Of a DNA stretch of 64,000 nucleotides, positions 17,044-26,047 are shown in pieces (positions within the stretch are counted from its first letter, which is position 1; the number at the start of each line of letters is the position of its first letter). Source of the DNA: Bradyrhizobium sp. JYMT SZCCT0428 (lineage in GTDB: Bacteria; Pseudomonadota; Alphaproteobacteria; Rhizobiales; Xanthobacteraceae); the NCBI RefSeq assembly GCF_018131075.1, contig NZ_JAFCLS010000004.1, forward strand, positions 242,068 through 306,067. Reading direction: 5' to 3'. The translations under genes were made by a program, and so were the position numbers. The notes below the pieces were generated by a model. The model was not told where the DNA came from and made no database searches. It was given only the letters and a program-made list of their open reading frames with translations.

Positions 17044-17420
17044 TTTTGCTCTCCCTCCGACGGAGGACGCTTGGTGCGCGGCGGCCGCGCCGCGCCATAG
17101 CCGCCTTCCGGCGCCAGCGAATTGTGATGGATCTGGTGCAGCATCGCCTTGATCTCGTTGAGCTGGCCTTCGATGCCCTGGATGCGCTCGGCCATGCCGA
17201 CCATTTGCGCCCGGCTCGGCAGGTTCATGCTGACGAGATATTTCTCCATCAGCTCGCCGAGCTGCTTCTGCGCGCCCGCCGTGGCGCCGCCGACCTGGTT
17301 CATCACTTTTGAGAATTCGGGCGAAGCCATCGCCTGATTGGCAAAGGAGTTGAACCCCTTTTCCATTTCCCCGATCATCGTCTGCCAGATCACGGCAGGA
17401 TCATTGCCTTTGTCGGCCAT
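17040..17420 (-). CDS. Short PhaE/PhaR-like PHA synthase partner subunit
   Basis: This 126-aa mostly helical protein has MEKGFNSFANQAMASPEF near the start and a C-terminal predicted coiled coil MAERIQGIEGQLNEIKAMLHQI, then a basic, Pro-rich tail. The MASPEF..LGELMEKYL..MNLPSRAQM..ERI..IE order recalls the C-terminal part of PhaE, the second subunit of class III synthases. PhaE is near 360 aa and PhaR of class IV about 200 aa, so this is much shorter. Translational coupling to phaC strongly suggests it is the dedicated partner. Confidence 0.75.
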   Translation of the reverse strand: MADKGNDPAVIWQTMIGEMEKGFNSFANQAMASPEFSKVMNQVGGATAGAQKQLGELMEKYLVSMNLPSRAQMVGMAERIQGIEGQLNEIKAMLHQIHHNSLAPEGGYGAARPPRTKRPPSEGEQK

Positions 17421-17514
17421 TGGCGCCCTCCCTTGGTTACGAGCGCTTTGCCACGCCTCGATATTATTCCACCATACGACACCGTTGCGGCGTGCCGGTC
17501 AACCGGGCGACATG

Positions 17515-17565
17515 GCGTTTTCAAGCGACGTGGGTAGCGGTTCGCGTCAAGAAAACGCGTCAAAA
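17515..17565. repeat. Dispersed repeat GCGTTTTC..GAAAACGCGTCAAAAC, copy 1
   Basis: GCGTTTTC (17515-17522) pairs with GAAAACGC (17551-17558); the interior is AAGCGACGTGGGTAGCGGTTC. It is nearly the same as the element at 37000-37050. It lies in the divergent gap between the PHA operon and the hydrolase at 17661; otherwise the gap holds only the two promoters. Confidence 0.85.
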
Positions 17566-17660
17566 CAAAGAACTGGTTACCGGGACGGTGCAACGCCTTC
17601 TGCAATGCGGTAAACCGTGGCATACAGTTCTCATCTAGATACCATCAAAGGATTGCCGCC

Positions 17661-18578
17661 GTGACGCTTGCCCATCAGCCGCCGCAGATCGCCCACGCCA
17701 ACGGCATCGACATTTGCTACGAAGTCTTCGGTGACGCAGGCGCGGAACCGTTGCTGCTGATCATGGGTCTCGGAGCCCAGATGATCCATTGGGACGATGA
17801 TTTCTGCCGCCAGCTTGCCGCGCGCGGCTTTCGCGTCATCCGTTTCGACAACCGCGACATCGGCAAATCCTCAAGGATGACCGGCGGCAAGCGTCTGAGC
17901 GCGCTCGAACTGCTCAAGCTGAAATTCCTGAAGATCCCGGTCGCCGCGCCCTACAAACTGATCGACATGGCTAAGGATACGATCGGCCTGATGGACGTGC
18001 TCGGCATCAAGTCGGCGCATCTGGTCGGCGCATCGATGGGCGGCATGATCGCGCAGGAAGTCGCGATCTCGTTTCCGGCGCGGGTGCGCTCGCTGACCTC
18101 GATCATGTCGACGACAGGCAATCCCAAGGTGCCGGGGCCGACACGGGAAGCCGCCGCCATGCTGATGGCGCCGCCGCCCGCGACCAAGGAAGAGTATTTC
18201 GAGCGGTTTGCGAAAACCTGGAAAATCCTGCGCGTCGGCTCGTTCCCCGAAGACGAAGCGCTCGACCGCTCGCGCGCCGAACGCACCTATGAACGCGGCC
18301 TCAACCCGGCCGGCGTCGGCCGCCAGCTGCGCGCCGTGCTCGCCTCCGGCAGCCGCAAGGAGCGGCTCAGCGCGGTGAAGGCGCCGACCTTGGTGATTCA
18401 CGGCACGGTCGACCCGCTGGTGCGGCCCGAGGGCGGCAAGGATACCGCGGCCTCCATTCCCGGCGCAAAGCTGGTCATGGTCGACGGCATGGGCCACGCG
18501 CTGCCGATCCCGATGTGGCCGCAGATCATCGACGCCATCGACAAGCACGCCCATGGCGCCGCGGCGAAGGCGGCCTGA
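17661..18578 (+). CDS. Alpha/beta hydrolase
   Basis: This 305-aa alpha/beta hydrolase has an oxyanion region LLIMGLGAQMIHWDD, FDNRDIGKSS after strand 4, the nucleophile elbow GASMGG (around residue 122), and a late GMGHALP for the catalytic His. This subgroup (FDNRD.G.S with GASMGGMIAQ) is common in Rhizobiales and actinobacteria, and its substrates are mostly unknown. It is divergent from the PHA operon, so a role in releasing hydroxyacids or in polyketide/ester hydrolysis cannot be separated by sequence. Confidence 0.85.
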   Translation: MTLAHQPPQIAHANGIDICYEVFGDAGAEPLLLIMGLGAQMIHWDDDFCRQLAARGFRVIRFDNRDIGKSSRMTGGKRLSALELLKLKFLKIPVAAPYKLIDMAKDTIGLMDVLGIKSAHLVGASMGGMIAQEVAISFPARVRSLTSIMSTTGNPKVPGPTREAAAMLMAPPPATKEEYFERFAKTWKILRVGSFPEDEALDRSRAERTYERGLNPAGVGRQLRAVLASGSRKERLSAVKAPTLVIHGTVDPLVRPEGGKDTAASIPGAKLVMVDGMGHALPIPMWPQIIDAIDKHAHGAAAKAA

Positions 18579-18682
18579 TCAGGTTACTTCGAGGTGACTT
18601 TGTGAGCGGCCGGTGCCCTCTTCCGGCCGGCGGGATCGGGCACTATAGACCGCACACCGATATCGTCAGATGGAGCCTGAAC

Positions 18683-19144
18683 ATGGATTTTGCATTCCGG
18701 ACGCGCGTCGCTCTGGCCGCCGTCATCCTGTTAGCTCTCGCCTCTCCGAGCGCCTACGCCGCCTCGCCACAGCAGGAAGCCAACAGAAAAGCGGTGCTCG
18801 AGTTCTATGAGAAGGGGCTGAACCAGAAAGATGCCGACGGCGCGATCGCCTATATGGGCGACCGCTATGTCCAGCACAATCCGAATGCCGCTGATGGTCC
18901 CGAGGGTTTTCGCAAGTTCATCGGATTCCTGCGCGAGAAATTCCCGAACTCCCGTAGCGAGATCAAGCGTTCGTTCGTGGACGGCGATTACGTCATCCTG
19001 CATGTCCACGCGGTTCGCGAGCCGGGCACGAGAGGGAACGCGATCATCGACATCTTCAAGCTCGAGAACGGCAAGATCGTCGAGCATTGGGACGTCGTCC
19101 AGCCGATCCCCGAGAATCCGGCAAACAACAACACGATGTTCTGA
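18683..19144 (+). CDS. Secreted SnoaL/NTF2-like protein
   Basis: This 153-aa protein has a clear Sec signal peptide (hydrophobic VALAAVILLALASPSAYA, cleavage probably after AYA) and then a SnoaL-like NTF2 fold: NRKAVLEFYEKGLNQKD, GDRYVQHNPNAADGPEGF, and HVHAVREPG with the ending IVEHWDVVQPIPE. This group of predicted SnoaL-like polyketide-cyclase-related proteins is widespread in the periplasm; the function is not known. I chose ATG 18683, just before the signal peptide. Confidence 0.85.
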   Translation: MDFAFRTRVALAAVILLALASPSAYAASPQQEANRKAVLEFYEKGLNQKDADGAIAYMGDRYVQHNPNAADGPEGFRKFIGFLREKFPNSRSEIKRSFVDGDYVILHVHAVREPGTRGNAIIDIFKLENGKIVEHWDVVQPIPENPANNNTMF

Positions 19145-19155
19145 GGGAGGTCTGC

Positions 19156-19192
19156 AGGGTGGACAAAGGCGCGCTTGCGCCGTGCCCACCCT
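19156..19192. repeat. Short inverted repeat AGGGTGG..CCACCCT
   Basis: AGGGTGG and CCACCCT arms with an inner GGCGCGCTTGCGCC hairpin, placed between two convergent genes. It resembles a common rhizobial dispersed element and may act as a bidirectional terminator. Confidence 0.65.
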
Positions 19193-19204
19193 ACGAAGCG
19201 AAAC

Positions 19205-19879
19205 TCAGCTCCTCGTCGCGATCCAGATGACATGGCGCGCACCGCCGCCTCTGCCGGTGGCGCGCACGGCAACTTCGTTCACATCGAAGCCGGCGGCACG
19301 CAGGCGTTTTGAGAACGGTGCATTGGGACCTGACGACCAGACAGCCAGGACGCCGCCGGGACGCAGCGCCGTATGTGCCGCGCCCAATCCGGCTGAACTG
19401 TAGAGCCCGTCATTGGCCTTCCGCGTCAGGCCTTCGGGGCCGTTGTCAACGTCGAGCAGAATGGCATCGAATTTCGATCGGGAAGACCGTATGATTTCAG
19501 TGACGTCCACTTCCTGAATGCTGACTCGCGTATCGTTCAGGCTGCCGCCGAAAATCTCCGCCATCGGGCCTCGTCCCCAGGTAACGACGGCCGGCACCAG
19601 TTCCGCCACCACGATCCGCGCCCCGGCGCCGAGCACCGCGAGTGCGGCGCGCAGCGTAAAGCCCATGCCCAATCCGCCGATCAGCAGATGCGGCTTCTTG
19701 TTCGCTTCCAGCTTCTTGACCGCGAGGGTGGCGAGCGCGGCTTCGGAGCCAGAGAGGCGGCTGTTCATCAGCTCGTTGGTGCCGAGCATGATCGAAAACT
19801 CGGCGCCGCGCTTCATCAGGCGCAGTTCCGCGTCGGTGCCTGGAACACGCGCGGTATCGATTTTTTCCCAGGGAATCAT
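19205..19879 (-). CDS. Spermidine synthase-like (SAM-fold) protein
   Basis: This 224-aa protein has the Rossmann-type binding loop LLIGGLGMGFTLRAAL (about residues 66-80), an acidic strand end VVAELVPAV and ILLDVDNGPEG, and LRPGGVLAVWSS. This matches the polyamine-synthase-like branch of SAM-dependent enzymes. The canonical spermidine-synthase N-terminal beta domain is short or missing, so the real substrate is uncertain and annotation as SpeE would be unsafe. Its promoter and the repeat at 19914 lie upstream. Confidence 0.75.
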   Translation of the reverse strand: MIPWEKIDTARVPGTDAELRLMKRGAEFSIMLGTNELMNSRLSGSEAALATLAVKKLEANKKPHLLIGGLGMGFTLRAALAVLGAGARIVVAELVPAVVTWGRGPMAEIFGGSLNDTRVSIQEVDVTEIIRSSRSKFDAILLDVDNGPEGLTRKANDGLYSSAGLGAAHTALRPGGVLAVWSSGPNAPFSKRLRAAGFDVNEVAVRATGRGGGARHVIWIATRS

Positions 19880-19913
19880 CTGGGGGTTCTAGCACACGAT
19901 TATAAAATGCTGT

Positions 19914-20030
19914 CGTCCCTGCGAACGCAGGGATCCATAGCCACCGGCGCCAATGGCTGCGAAGACTCGTCGAACAGCGTCTTTAAACCGTTAGAGCACG
20001 CGGTATGGGTCCCTGCGTTCGCAGGGACGA
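19914..20030. repeat. Dispersed inverted repeat CGTCCCTGCGAACGCAGGGA..TCCCTGCGTTCGCAGGGACG
   Basis: The outer arms are each palindromic (CCCTGCGAACGCAGGG and CCCTGCGTTCGCAGGG) and inverted relative to one another, with 70 bp between them. Located between the P450 fusion stop and the SAM-fold gene start. A related design with other bases is at 55874-55993. Confidence 0.8.
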
Positions 20031-20047
20031 CGGTGTGGTGGCTACCG

Positions 20048-23000
20048 TCAGCCCCCCGCCCACACATCCAGCACGTAGCGGTTCCTGGCGCCAAGATCGT
20101 CGATCCAGCGCAGGCCTGCCGCTTCGTCCGCGCCGGTGCGTTCGCGATAGATCGACACCAGCGCTGCCTTGACGTCCGGCTCCATCTTGCCGCCGTCGCC
20201 GCAGACATAGACGATCGCGCCCTTCTCGATCAGGTTCCACACCTGATCCTTCTGCGCCGCGACCAGGTGCTGCACATAGGTCTTCGGTCCGTCGGCGCGC
20301 GAGAACGCGGTGTGCAGATCGGTGATGCCGTTGGCGGCGAACGCCTTCAGTTCTTCGGCGTAGAGAAAGTCCTGCTCGGGATGGCGGCAGCCGAAGAACA
20401 GCATCGCCGCGCCCAAGCTCGCGCCCTTGGCCTTGCGGTCGGCGCGCTCCTGCAGGAAGCCGCGGAACGGCGCCAGCCCCGTGCCGGGTCCGATCATGAT
20501 GATCGGCACCGACGCATCGTCCGGCAGGCGGAAGCCCGCCTTGGTTTCGCGCACCGTGGCGTGGATGGTGTCGCCGGCGCGGCGACCGGCGAGATAGTTC
20601 GAGCAGACGCCCTTGTAGACGCCGCGGCCCGAACTTGCGGGCGCTTCGACCACGCCGACGGTGACGCTGCAGCGCGAGGCATCGCCCGCGGGTGACGACG
20701 AGATCGAATAATAGCGCGGCGCCAGCAGCGACAGCATTTCGAGATAAGCGTGGAACGGCAGCTCGCAGGCCGGATACTCCTCCAGCAAGTCGAACACCGA
20801 TTTGCGTTTTGCCAACACATCGCTCCGATAAAGCTCGGTGGAGGCGGCGTCGTCGCCGATATAGGCCAGCAGCTTCGGCTTGGTCATCGGACAACGTGTG
20901 TTTTCCGACATGATCTGGATCTGCTTGCGGGTCGCGATCTGCTGCAACTCGACGAACTCAGTGAGCAGACGCCCAACCGACACGGCATCGCCGGTCGGCA
21001 ATTGCGCACGGCGGCCTTCCGCGACGGCGAGCCTGATCTGGTCGGCGGGCAGGAAGCCGAACCGGCGCGCGACGGAATCGACCAGCGCCGGATCGTTGCG
21101 CGGCACCACGCTGAGGTGATCGCCGACGCGATAGGAAACGCCCGCCGGCAGTTGCACTTCGATATGCCGCGTCGAGCGGTCGGACGGATTGGCGCCGGCC
21201 TTGTTCTGCAGCTCGGAATTGAGCTGCACCTTCATCGGCGAAACGCCGCCCTGCGCCACGATCACGTTGACGGCGGTCGGCGCCACCGGCTCGATCGTGT
21301 AGAGCGGCGCGTCGTCGGCGCTGCGGGTGAAGGTCGACGCGAGACCGAACTCCTTGGTTGCCGCGGCGGCGGCGGCCGCAAACCATTTTTCGAACTGGCC
21401 GTCGAGATCGCTCCGGGCATCACCCTCGCCGCGCCCATGGACGCTGCGCGCGCCGTGCGCGGCCATTTGTTCGTCGATCATGCGCGGCACCGACTGATAG
21501 GTCGCCGCCCAGTCGCTGTTGCCGCAGCCGAACACCGCATAGCGGACTTTGGCCAGCGCGTCCTTGGGCAAGCCGCTGTCAAGCCATTTGACGAATTGCG
21601 TGGCGTTGTCGGGGGCGGCGCCATTATAGGAGGCGCAGAAGATCAGAACGCCGCCCTGCTCCGGCAGCTTGCCAACGTAGTCATCGAGCGCGCCGAGCTT
21701 CGTCGCAAATCCGTTGACCTCGGCAAGGTCGGCAACGCGGGTCGCGAGTTCTTCCGCGGTGCCGAGGTTGGAACCATAGAGAACGAGCAGCGGCGTGTTG
21801 TGGCCGGGGCGTGTCCGGGCCGGTGCTGCCGCCGTGTTCGAGGCCGCCACCGCGGCTGCGGCGCGACCGGCGAACGCGCCGCGCTCCTTGTCGGCGCGCG
21901 GGCGCACCTTGATCTTGAAGCCGTCGGGCTTGATCGTCAGCGTCTCTTTCAAATGCATCTGATAGCGATTGACGTCGATCAGCTTGAAGCGCTGCAGGAT
22001 CATGCCGATCGCCAGCGCCGCCTCATGCATCGCAAATCCACGCCCGATGCAGGCGCGTTGGCCGTTGCCGAACGGTTTCCAGGCATTGACCGGGCGCTTG
22101 GCCTCGGCCTCGCGGCTGAAATTCTCTGGATCGAACGCGTCCGGGTTCGGCCCCCACACGCTGGGATCGCGGTGCAGCGCCATCACGAGCACGGTGACGA
22201 AAGTGTTTTTCTTCAGCTTGTACTTGCCGCCGATGGTCTCGTCCTGGAGCGGAGCGATGCCATAGGCCGGCGCCGGCGGCCACAGCCGCAGCGCCTCCTT
22301 CAATATCTGCGTGATGTAGGTCAGCTGCGTGACCTGCTGATAGGTCGGCCGCGCGTCGACATCGGGGCCGAGCACCCGGTCGACCTCCTCATAGGCCTTC
22401 TTCAGCACATCGGGATGCTTGAGCAGCGCATAGAGCGTGCAGGACAACAGGCCGCTGGTCGTTTCATGGCCCGCGATCAGGAAGGTGTTGATCTGGTAGC
22501 GGATGTTGACGTCGTCGAGCTGCTCGCCGGTGGCGCGGTCGACGCCGGTCATCATGGCGCCGAGCATGTCCTTCTTGCCCTCGGCGGCTTCCGCGTTGCC
22601 GCGGCGCTCGGCGATGATCTCGTCGACCATCTTGTTCATGAAGGCGACGTCCAGCGCCAGATCCTTGCGGCGCTTCTGCAGCCACAGGCCTTCGAGCGGG
22701 ATGCCGCGGGTCATCATGATGGTCTCGAGCGAACGCACCAGCGATTCCACGAACGGATGATAGTCGCGGCGGTAGAACGAATTGAAGCGGTAGTCGAAGC
22801 CGCAAAGGCCGATGGTGTCGAGCGTCAGCGCGGTCATGTCATGGACGACGTCGATCTCCTCGTCGCCGTTGAGCCGCTCCCATTTCTTGACCAGCTGCTC
22901 GGCGATATCGACCATGCTCGGATGATAGGACGTCATCGCGCGGTTGCCGAACGGCTGCAGCAGGATGTTGTGCGCCTTGCTCCAGTTCGGCTCTGACGTA

Positions 23001-23284
23001 TCGGCGGTGAAAAGCCCGTCGCCGCCGACCGCGCGCACCCGGCGCAGCGAACCGCGCACCGCCTTGTCGAAGCGCTTCTCGTCGGACAGTTCGTCGATCA
23101 GGTCGTGGCCCGACACGATCACCAGCGGCGCACCCATCATGTCGAGCCAGAAGATCGGCCCCAGCTCCTTGGTCAGCCGCACCAGATGCTGAACGGGCGC
23201 GTTCGGATCCAGCGACAGCATGTTGCCGACAACGGGCTTTTTCGGCGGATGCGGGATCGGACTGAGTTTGTTCGGTGACGCCAT
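20048..23284 (-). CDS. Self-sufficient CYP102-type P450/NADPH-P450 reductase fusion
   Basis: This 1078-aa soluble fusion resembles P450 BM3. The heme domain (1-460) has I-helix AGHETTSG (271-278), EALR and the heme ligand Cys412 in FGNGQRACIG. An Ala/Pro-rich linker (about 472-495) leads to an FMN domain (LLVLYGSNLGTAEELA) and an FAD/NADPH reductase (RYYSISSSP, IGPGTGLAPFRGFLQER), ending DVWAGG. It should use NADPH and O2 to hydroxylate a fatty acid or other lipid. The BM3 residues Arg47 and Tyr51 that hold the fatty-acid carboxylate align to Ala52 and Ile56 here, while the Phe87 equivalent is kept (Phe92). A CAGGAGA ribosome site supports the start. Confidence 0.95.
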   Translation of the reverse strand: MASPNKLSPIPHPPKKPVVGNMLSLDPNAPVQHLVRLTKELGPIFWLDMMGAPLVIVSGHDLIDELSDEKRFDKAVRGSLRRVRAVGGDGLFTADTSEPNWSKAHNILLQPFGNRAMTSYHPSMVDIAEQLVKKWERLNGDEEIDVVHDMTALTLDTIGLCGFDYRFNSFYRRDYHPFVESLVRSLETIMMTRGIPLEGLWLQKRRKDLALDVAFMNKMVDEIIAERRGNAEAAEGKKDMLGAMMTGVDRATGEQLDDVNIRYQINTFLIAGHETTSGLLSCTLYALLKHPDVLKKAYEEVDRVLGPDVDARPTYQQVTQLTYITQILKEALRLWPPAPAYGIAPLQDETIGGKYKLKKNTFVTVLVMALHRDPSVWGPNPDAFDPENFSREAEAKRPVNAWKPFGNGQRACIGRGFAMHEAALAIGMILQRFKLIDVNRYQMHLKETLTIKPDGFKIKVRPRADKERGAFAGRAAAAVAASNTAAAPARTRPGHNTPLLVLYGSNLGTAEELATRVADLAEVNGFATKLGALDDYVGKLPEQGGVLIFCASYNGAAPDNATQFVKWLDSGLPKDALAKVRYAVFGCGNSDWAATYQSVPRMIDEQMAAHGARSVHGRGEGDARSDLDGQFEKWFAAAAAAATKEFGLASTFTRSADDAPLYTIEPVAPTAVNVIVAQGGVSPMKVQLNSELQNKAGANPSDRSTRHIEVQLPAGVSYRVGDHLSVVPRNDPALVDSVARRFGFLPADQIRLAVAEGRRAQLPTGDAVSVGRLLTEFVELQQIATRKQIQIMSENTRCPMTKPKLLAYIGDDAASTELYRSDVLAKRKSVFDLLEEYPACELPFHAYLEMLSLLAPRYYSISSSPAGDASRCSVTVGVVEAPASSGRGVYKGVCSNYLAGRRAGDTIHATVRETKAGFRLPDDASVPIIMIGPGTGLAPFRGFLQERADRKAKGASLGAAMLFFGCRHPEQDFLYAEELKAFAANGITDLHTAFSRADGPKTYVQHLVAAQKDQVWNLIEKGAIVYVCGDGGKMEPDVKAALVSIYRERTGADEAAGLRWIDDLGARNRYVLDVWAGG

Positions 23285-23323
23285 TGTCGAATTGTCTCCT
23301 GCCCATCTTTTTTATACGCCGCC

Positions 23324-23431
23324 GTCATCCTGAGGAGCGCGCCCTTGCGCGCGTCTCGAAGGATGGCTGCTTGCTCCCCCGCCAATCATCCTTCGAGGCG
23401 CGCCGAAGACGGCGCGCACCTCAGGATGACG
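23324..23431. repeat. Dispersed inverted repeat GTCATCCTGAGGAGCGCGCC..GGCGCGCACCTCAGGATGAC
   Basis: Relative of the CCTCATCCTGAGGAGC family with a different right half (CATCCTTCGAGGCGCGCC..GGCGCGCACCTCAGGATGAC). Lies between the P450 fusion and the epoxide hydrolase, probably part of the leader of the P450 gene. Confidence 0.8.
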
Positions 23432-23434
23432 ACC

Positions 23435-24430
23435 TCACCCAAACCGCTTCCTGCGCCATTCGATCAGTTTGGCGCTGACCTCGTCCGGCTTTTCCTGTTG
23501 CGTCCAATGGCCGCTGTCGCGCACCAGATATTTTTCGAGATCGGGAACGATCTTTTCCATGCCGTCAGCCGACGACGGCGGCAGCACATGGTCGTTCTCG
23601 GCCATGATCATCAGCGCCGGTACTTTCACCGTGTGATCGATCCCGGCCGAACGCTGCCAGTTGCGCGACATGTTGCGGTACCAGTTGATGCCGCCGGTAA
23701 AACCTGACTTCGTGAACGTATCGACGAACACCTGCTTCTCTTCCGGCGACAGGATGGGTATCCGCGGATCATGCTTGGCGTCGTAACCCGCAATCATCTG
23801 CGGAAACGCCAGATTGAGTCGCGGTGAAGCACCGACGCCGGCAACCACCTGATCGGGGGGCGTGTCCGCGGGCCGCGGCACCGGCTTGCGCATGAAGGCG
23901 TCAAACGTCTGCTCGACCCGGCTGCCGAAGATCCGGTCGGGCTCGCGCGCCGGATCCTGGAACTGCACGATGTACATGCTGTCGCCGAACCGTTTGCGGA
24001 ACAGCTCGATCGGATCGGCCGGCGGGCGATCGTGATGCGGCGTGTTGATGCCGACCACGCCGGCAACGCGGTCGATGTGGCGGAGCGGCATCTGCCAGAT
24101 GATGAAGCCGCCCCAGTCGTGGCCGACGAAGATCGCCTTGTCGATATTCAGATGGTCCATCAGGCCGACGAGATCGCCGGTCAGGTGCTCGATGTCATAG
24201 GCCTCGACCGGCTCGGGCCGGTCGGTCGAACCATAGCCGCGCTGATCCGGTGCGATCACCCAGATCCCGGCCTCGCTCAGCGCCTTGATCTGGTGACGCC
24301 AGGAGAACGCGATCTCCGGCCAGCCGTGGCACAGTATGACAGGCGGCTTGTCGGTCTTCGGCCCGGCCTCGTAGTAACCCATGCGAATGCCGTTCGTCTC
24401 GGCGAACTGCAGCGGCGGCATTTCAATCAT
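23435..24430 (-). CDS. Epoxide hydrolase-type alpha/beta hydrolase
   Basis: This 331-aa protein has the epoxide-hydrolase signature. The HGWPE oxyanion motif (about residue 35) is followed by SWRHQ, the nucleophile elbow GHDWGG places Asp as nucleophile (about residue 104), and the C-terminal DSGHWTQQEKP gives the base His. A cap domain lies between. It should open epoxides to diols, or possibly dehalogenate. It sits between a P450 fusion and a wax-ester synthase; a P450 can make epoxides of unsaturated lipids, so a joint role is plausible but inferred. An ATG nine bases further in is an alternative start. Confidence 0.88.
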   Translation of the reverse strand: MIEMPPLQFAETNGIRMGYYEAGPKTDKPPVILCHGWPEIAFSWRHQIKALSEAGIWVIAPDQRGYGSTDRPEPVEAYDIEHLTGDLVGLMDHLNIDKAIFVGHDWGGFIIWQMPLRHIDRVAGVVGINTPHHDRPPADPIELFRKRFGDSMYIVQFQDPAREPDRIFGSRVEQTFDAFMRKPVPRPADTPPDQVVAGVGASPRLNLAFPQMIAGYDAKHDPRIPILSPEEKQVFVDTFTKSGFTGGINWYRNMSRNWQRSAGIDHTVKVPALMIMAENDHVLPPSSADGMEKIVPDLEKYLVRDSGHWTQQEKPDEVSAKLIEWRRKRFG

Positions 24431-24439
24431 CGCAAAACC

Positions 24440-25987
24440 CTATTCAGCCGCGCTGGTCATCTTGGACGGCGGCGGCGCATAGGCCGCCTCCAGCGCCTCA
24501 AATTCCAGCGGAAGCATGTCGCACAAGACCTGGACATGCGGGATGATGTTGGCGCCGGCGATGAAGCCGAAATCGAGCTGGTCGCGATAGCTCTGCACGG
24601 TGATGTTGAGCGCGAGCCCGTGAGTCGAGATCGACACCGGGAAGATGTGCAGCAACTCCGCGCCGGCCGCATAGAGCGTTTGCCGCGGCCCCGGCACGTT
24701 CGACACGGTGATGTTGGCCGCCGGCGGCAGCACGTTCGAGAGGTCGGAACGGCTGTAGAGCAGCGCCAGAATCTGCACCAGGATCGGCGCGCCCAGCATC
24801 GAGATGTTGGACACCTGCGGCATCAAGGCCCGCAGCGGATGCGACATTTCCTTGGACTTGGTGGATTGCGCGATGATCGCCTCCAGCCGCCCCTTGGGAT
24901 CTTCGACGTTGGTGGCGATCGAGCAGATCATGCCGAACACCTGGTTGTTGGCCTCGGTGTTGCCTTCCTCGCGCAGCGAAATCGGCACCGCCGCCGTCAG
25001 CGACTTGGTCGGCAGCGCACCCTGCTGCAGCAGATAGCGCCGCACCACGCCGGAAGACAGCGCCAGCACGACGTCGTTGAGCTTGCCGCCGGAGGCCTTC
25101 GCCACCGCCTTGGCCCGCGACAGCGAGATCGAGGTGCCGGCAAAGCTGCGCTCGGACGAGATCGCCTTGTTGAGGACAGTCGGCGGCGAAACCATGCTGG
25201 CGATGCTGTCGCGCGACTTCGGATCGGAAATCTTGCCGACCACCTCGGAAACGCTCTTGAGCATCGTCGGCACGCTGGCGGCGAATTTCACCGCGCTCTC
25301 GATCTGGAACATGGCGTTGTCGAACAGGATCGATCCGAGATCGCTCTTGCCCGAGCGCGGCAATTCCAGGCTCTTCGGCGCCGACGAGGAATCGAACGGC
25401 TGCCGCCAGAGCTGCTGATAGGAATCGATCAAATTGGCGGCGATATCGCGCGGCTCCTGCGCGACCTTGCGCGCCGTCGGCGGCTCGACCTGGCGCGGCA
25501 CCGGCGTCAGATCGTAGATCATGTTGGTGAGCGCCGCACCGGCGCCGCCGTCGATGCAGGCGTGGTGCATCTTGGAATAAAGCCCGATCTCATTGTCCTT
25601 CATGCCCTCGAAGACATAGAACTCCCAGAGCGGACGGGCGCGGTTGAGCAGCTTGGCATGCATCCAGCCGACGATGCGCTCCAGCGTCGCGCGGTCGTAG
25701 GGGGCCGGCAGGCTGCCGCGGAAAATGTGGCGGTCGATGTCGAACTGGTCGTCCTCGACCCAGGACGGATGATCGATGTCGAGCGGCGCCTTTTCCAGGC
25801 GCGCTTTCAGGATCGGCGCAAGATGCAGCCGCGAGCCGATCATCGCCTTGAATTCTTCGAAGAAGTTGCCGTTGTAATTCTCGGGCAGGCGGAAGATCGC
25901 CATGCTTCCGACATGCATCGGCATTTCCGGCGTTTCCAGATACAGAAACGACGCGTCCATCGATGACAGTTTCTTGGCGTCAGTCAT
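24440..25987 (-). CDS. Wax ester synthase / diacylglycerol acyltransferase (WS/DGAT)
   Basis: This 515-aa bifunctional acyltransferase of the WS/DGAT (AtfA/Tgs) family condenses acyl-CoA with a fatty alcohol or diacylglycerol to make storage lipid. The catalytic motif HHACIDG is at 141-147, the PLWEFYVFEG motif at 119-128, the ND-containing KLNDVVLAL in the C-terminal domain, and VSNVPGP near residue 425. GGGAGG precedes the ATG. The epoxide hydrolase gene starts 10 bp after its stop, so they are probably co-transcribed. The family is common in actinobacteria and marine gammaproteobacteria and occurs in some Bradyrhizobium. Confidence 0.93.
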   Translation of the reverse strand: MTDAKKLSSMDASFLYLETPEMPMHVGSMAIFRLPENYNGNFFEEFKAMIGSRLHLAPILKARLEKAPLDIDHPSWVEDDQFDIDRHIFRGSLPAPYDRATLERIVGWMHAKLLNRARPLWEFYVFEGMKDNEIGLYSKMHHACIDGGAGAALTNMIYDLTPVPRQVEPPTARKVAQEPRDIAANLIDSYQQLWRQPFDSSSAPKSLELPRSGKSDLGSILFDNAMFQIESAVKFAASVPTMLKSVSEVVGKISDPKSRDSIASMVSPPTVLNKAISSERSFAGTSISLSRAKAVAKASGGKLNDVVLALSSGVVRRYLLQQGALPTKSLTAAVPISLREEGNTEANNQVFGMICSIATNVEDPKGRLEAIIAQSTKSKEMSHPLRALMPQVSNISMLGAPILVQILALLYSRSDLSNVLPPAANITVSNVPGPRQTLYAAGAELLHIFPVSISTHGLALNITVQSYRDQLDFGFIAGANIIPHVQVLCDMLPLEFEALEAAYAPPPSKMTSAAE

Positions 25988-26047
25988 GTTTTCCTCCCGC
26001 AGAGATCACGCGACGCCTTGATGGCGCTTCTGGCGTTCAGATGGTCC

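Noticed and set aside
20750..22996. 748-codon plus-strand open frame opposite the P450 fusion
   Set aside because: High-GC antisense shadow: composition is His/Arg/Asp-rich with no family motif, while the minus strand encodes a complete CYP102-type enzyme.
24032..25966. 644-codon plus-strand open frame opposite the epoxide hydrolase and WS/DGAT
   Set aside because: Antisense shadow spanning two clear genes; no domain pattern and no ribosome site.
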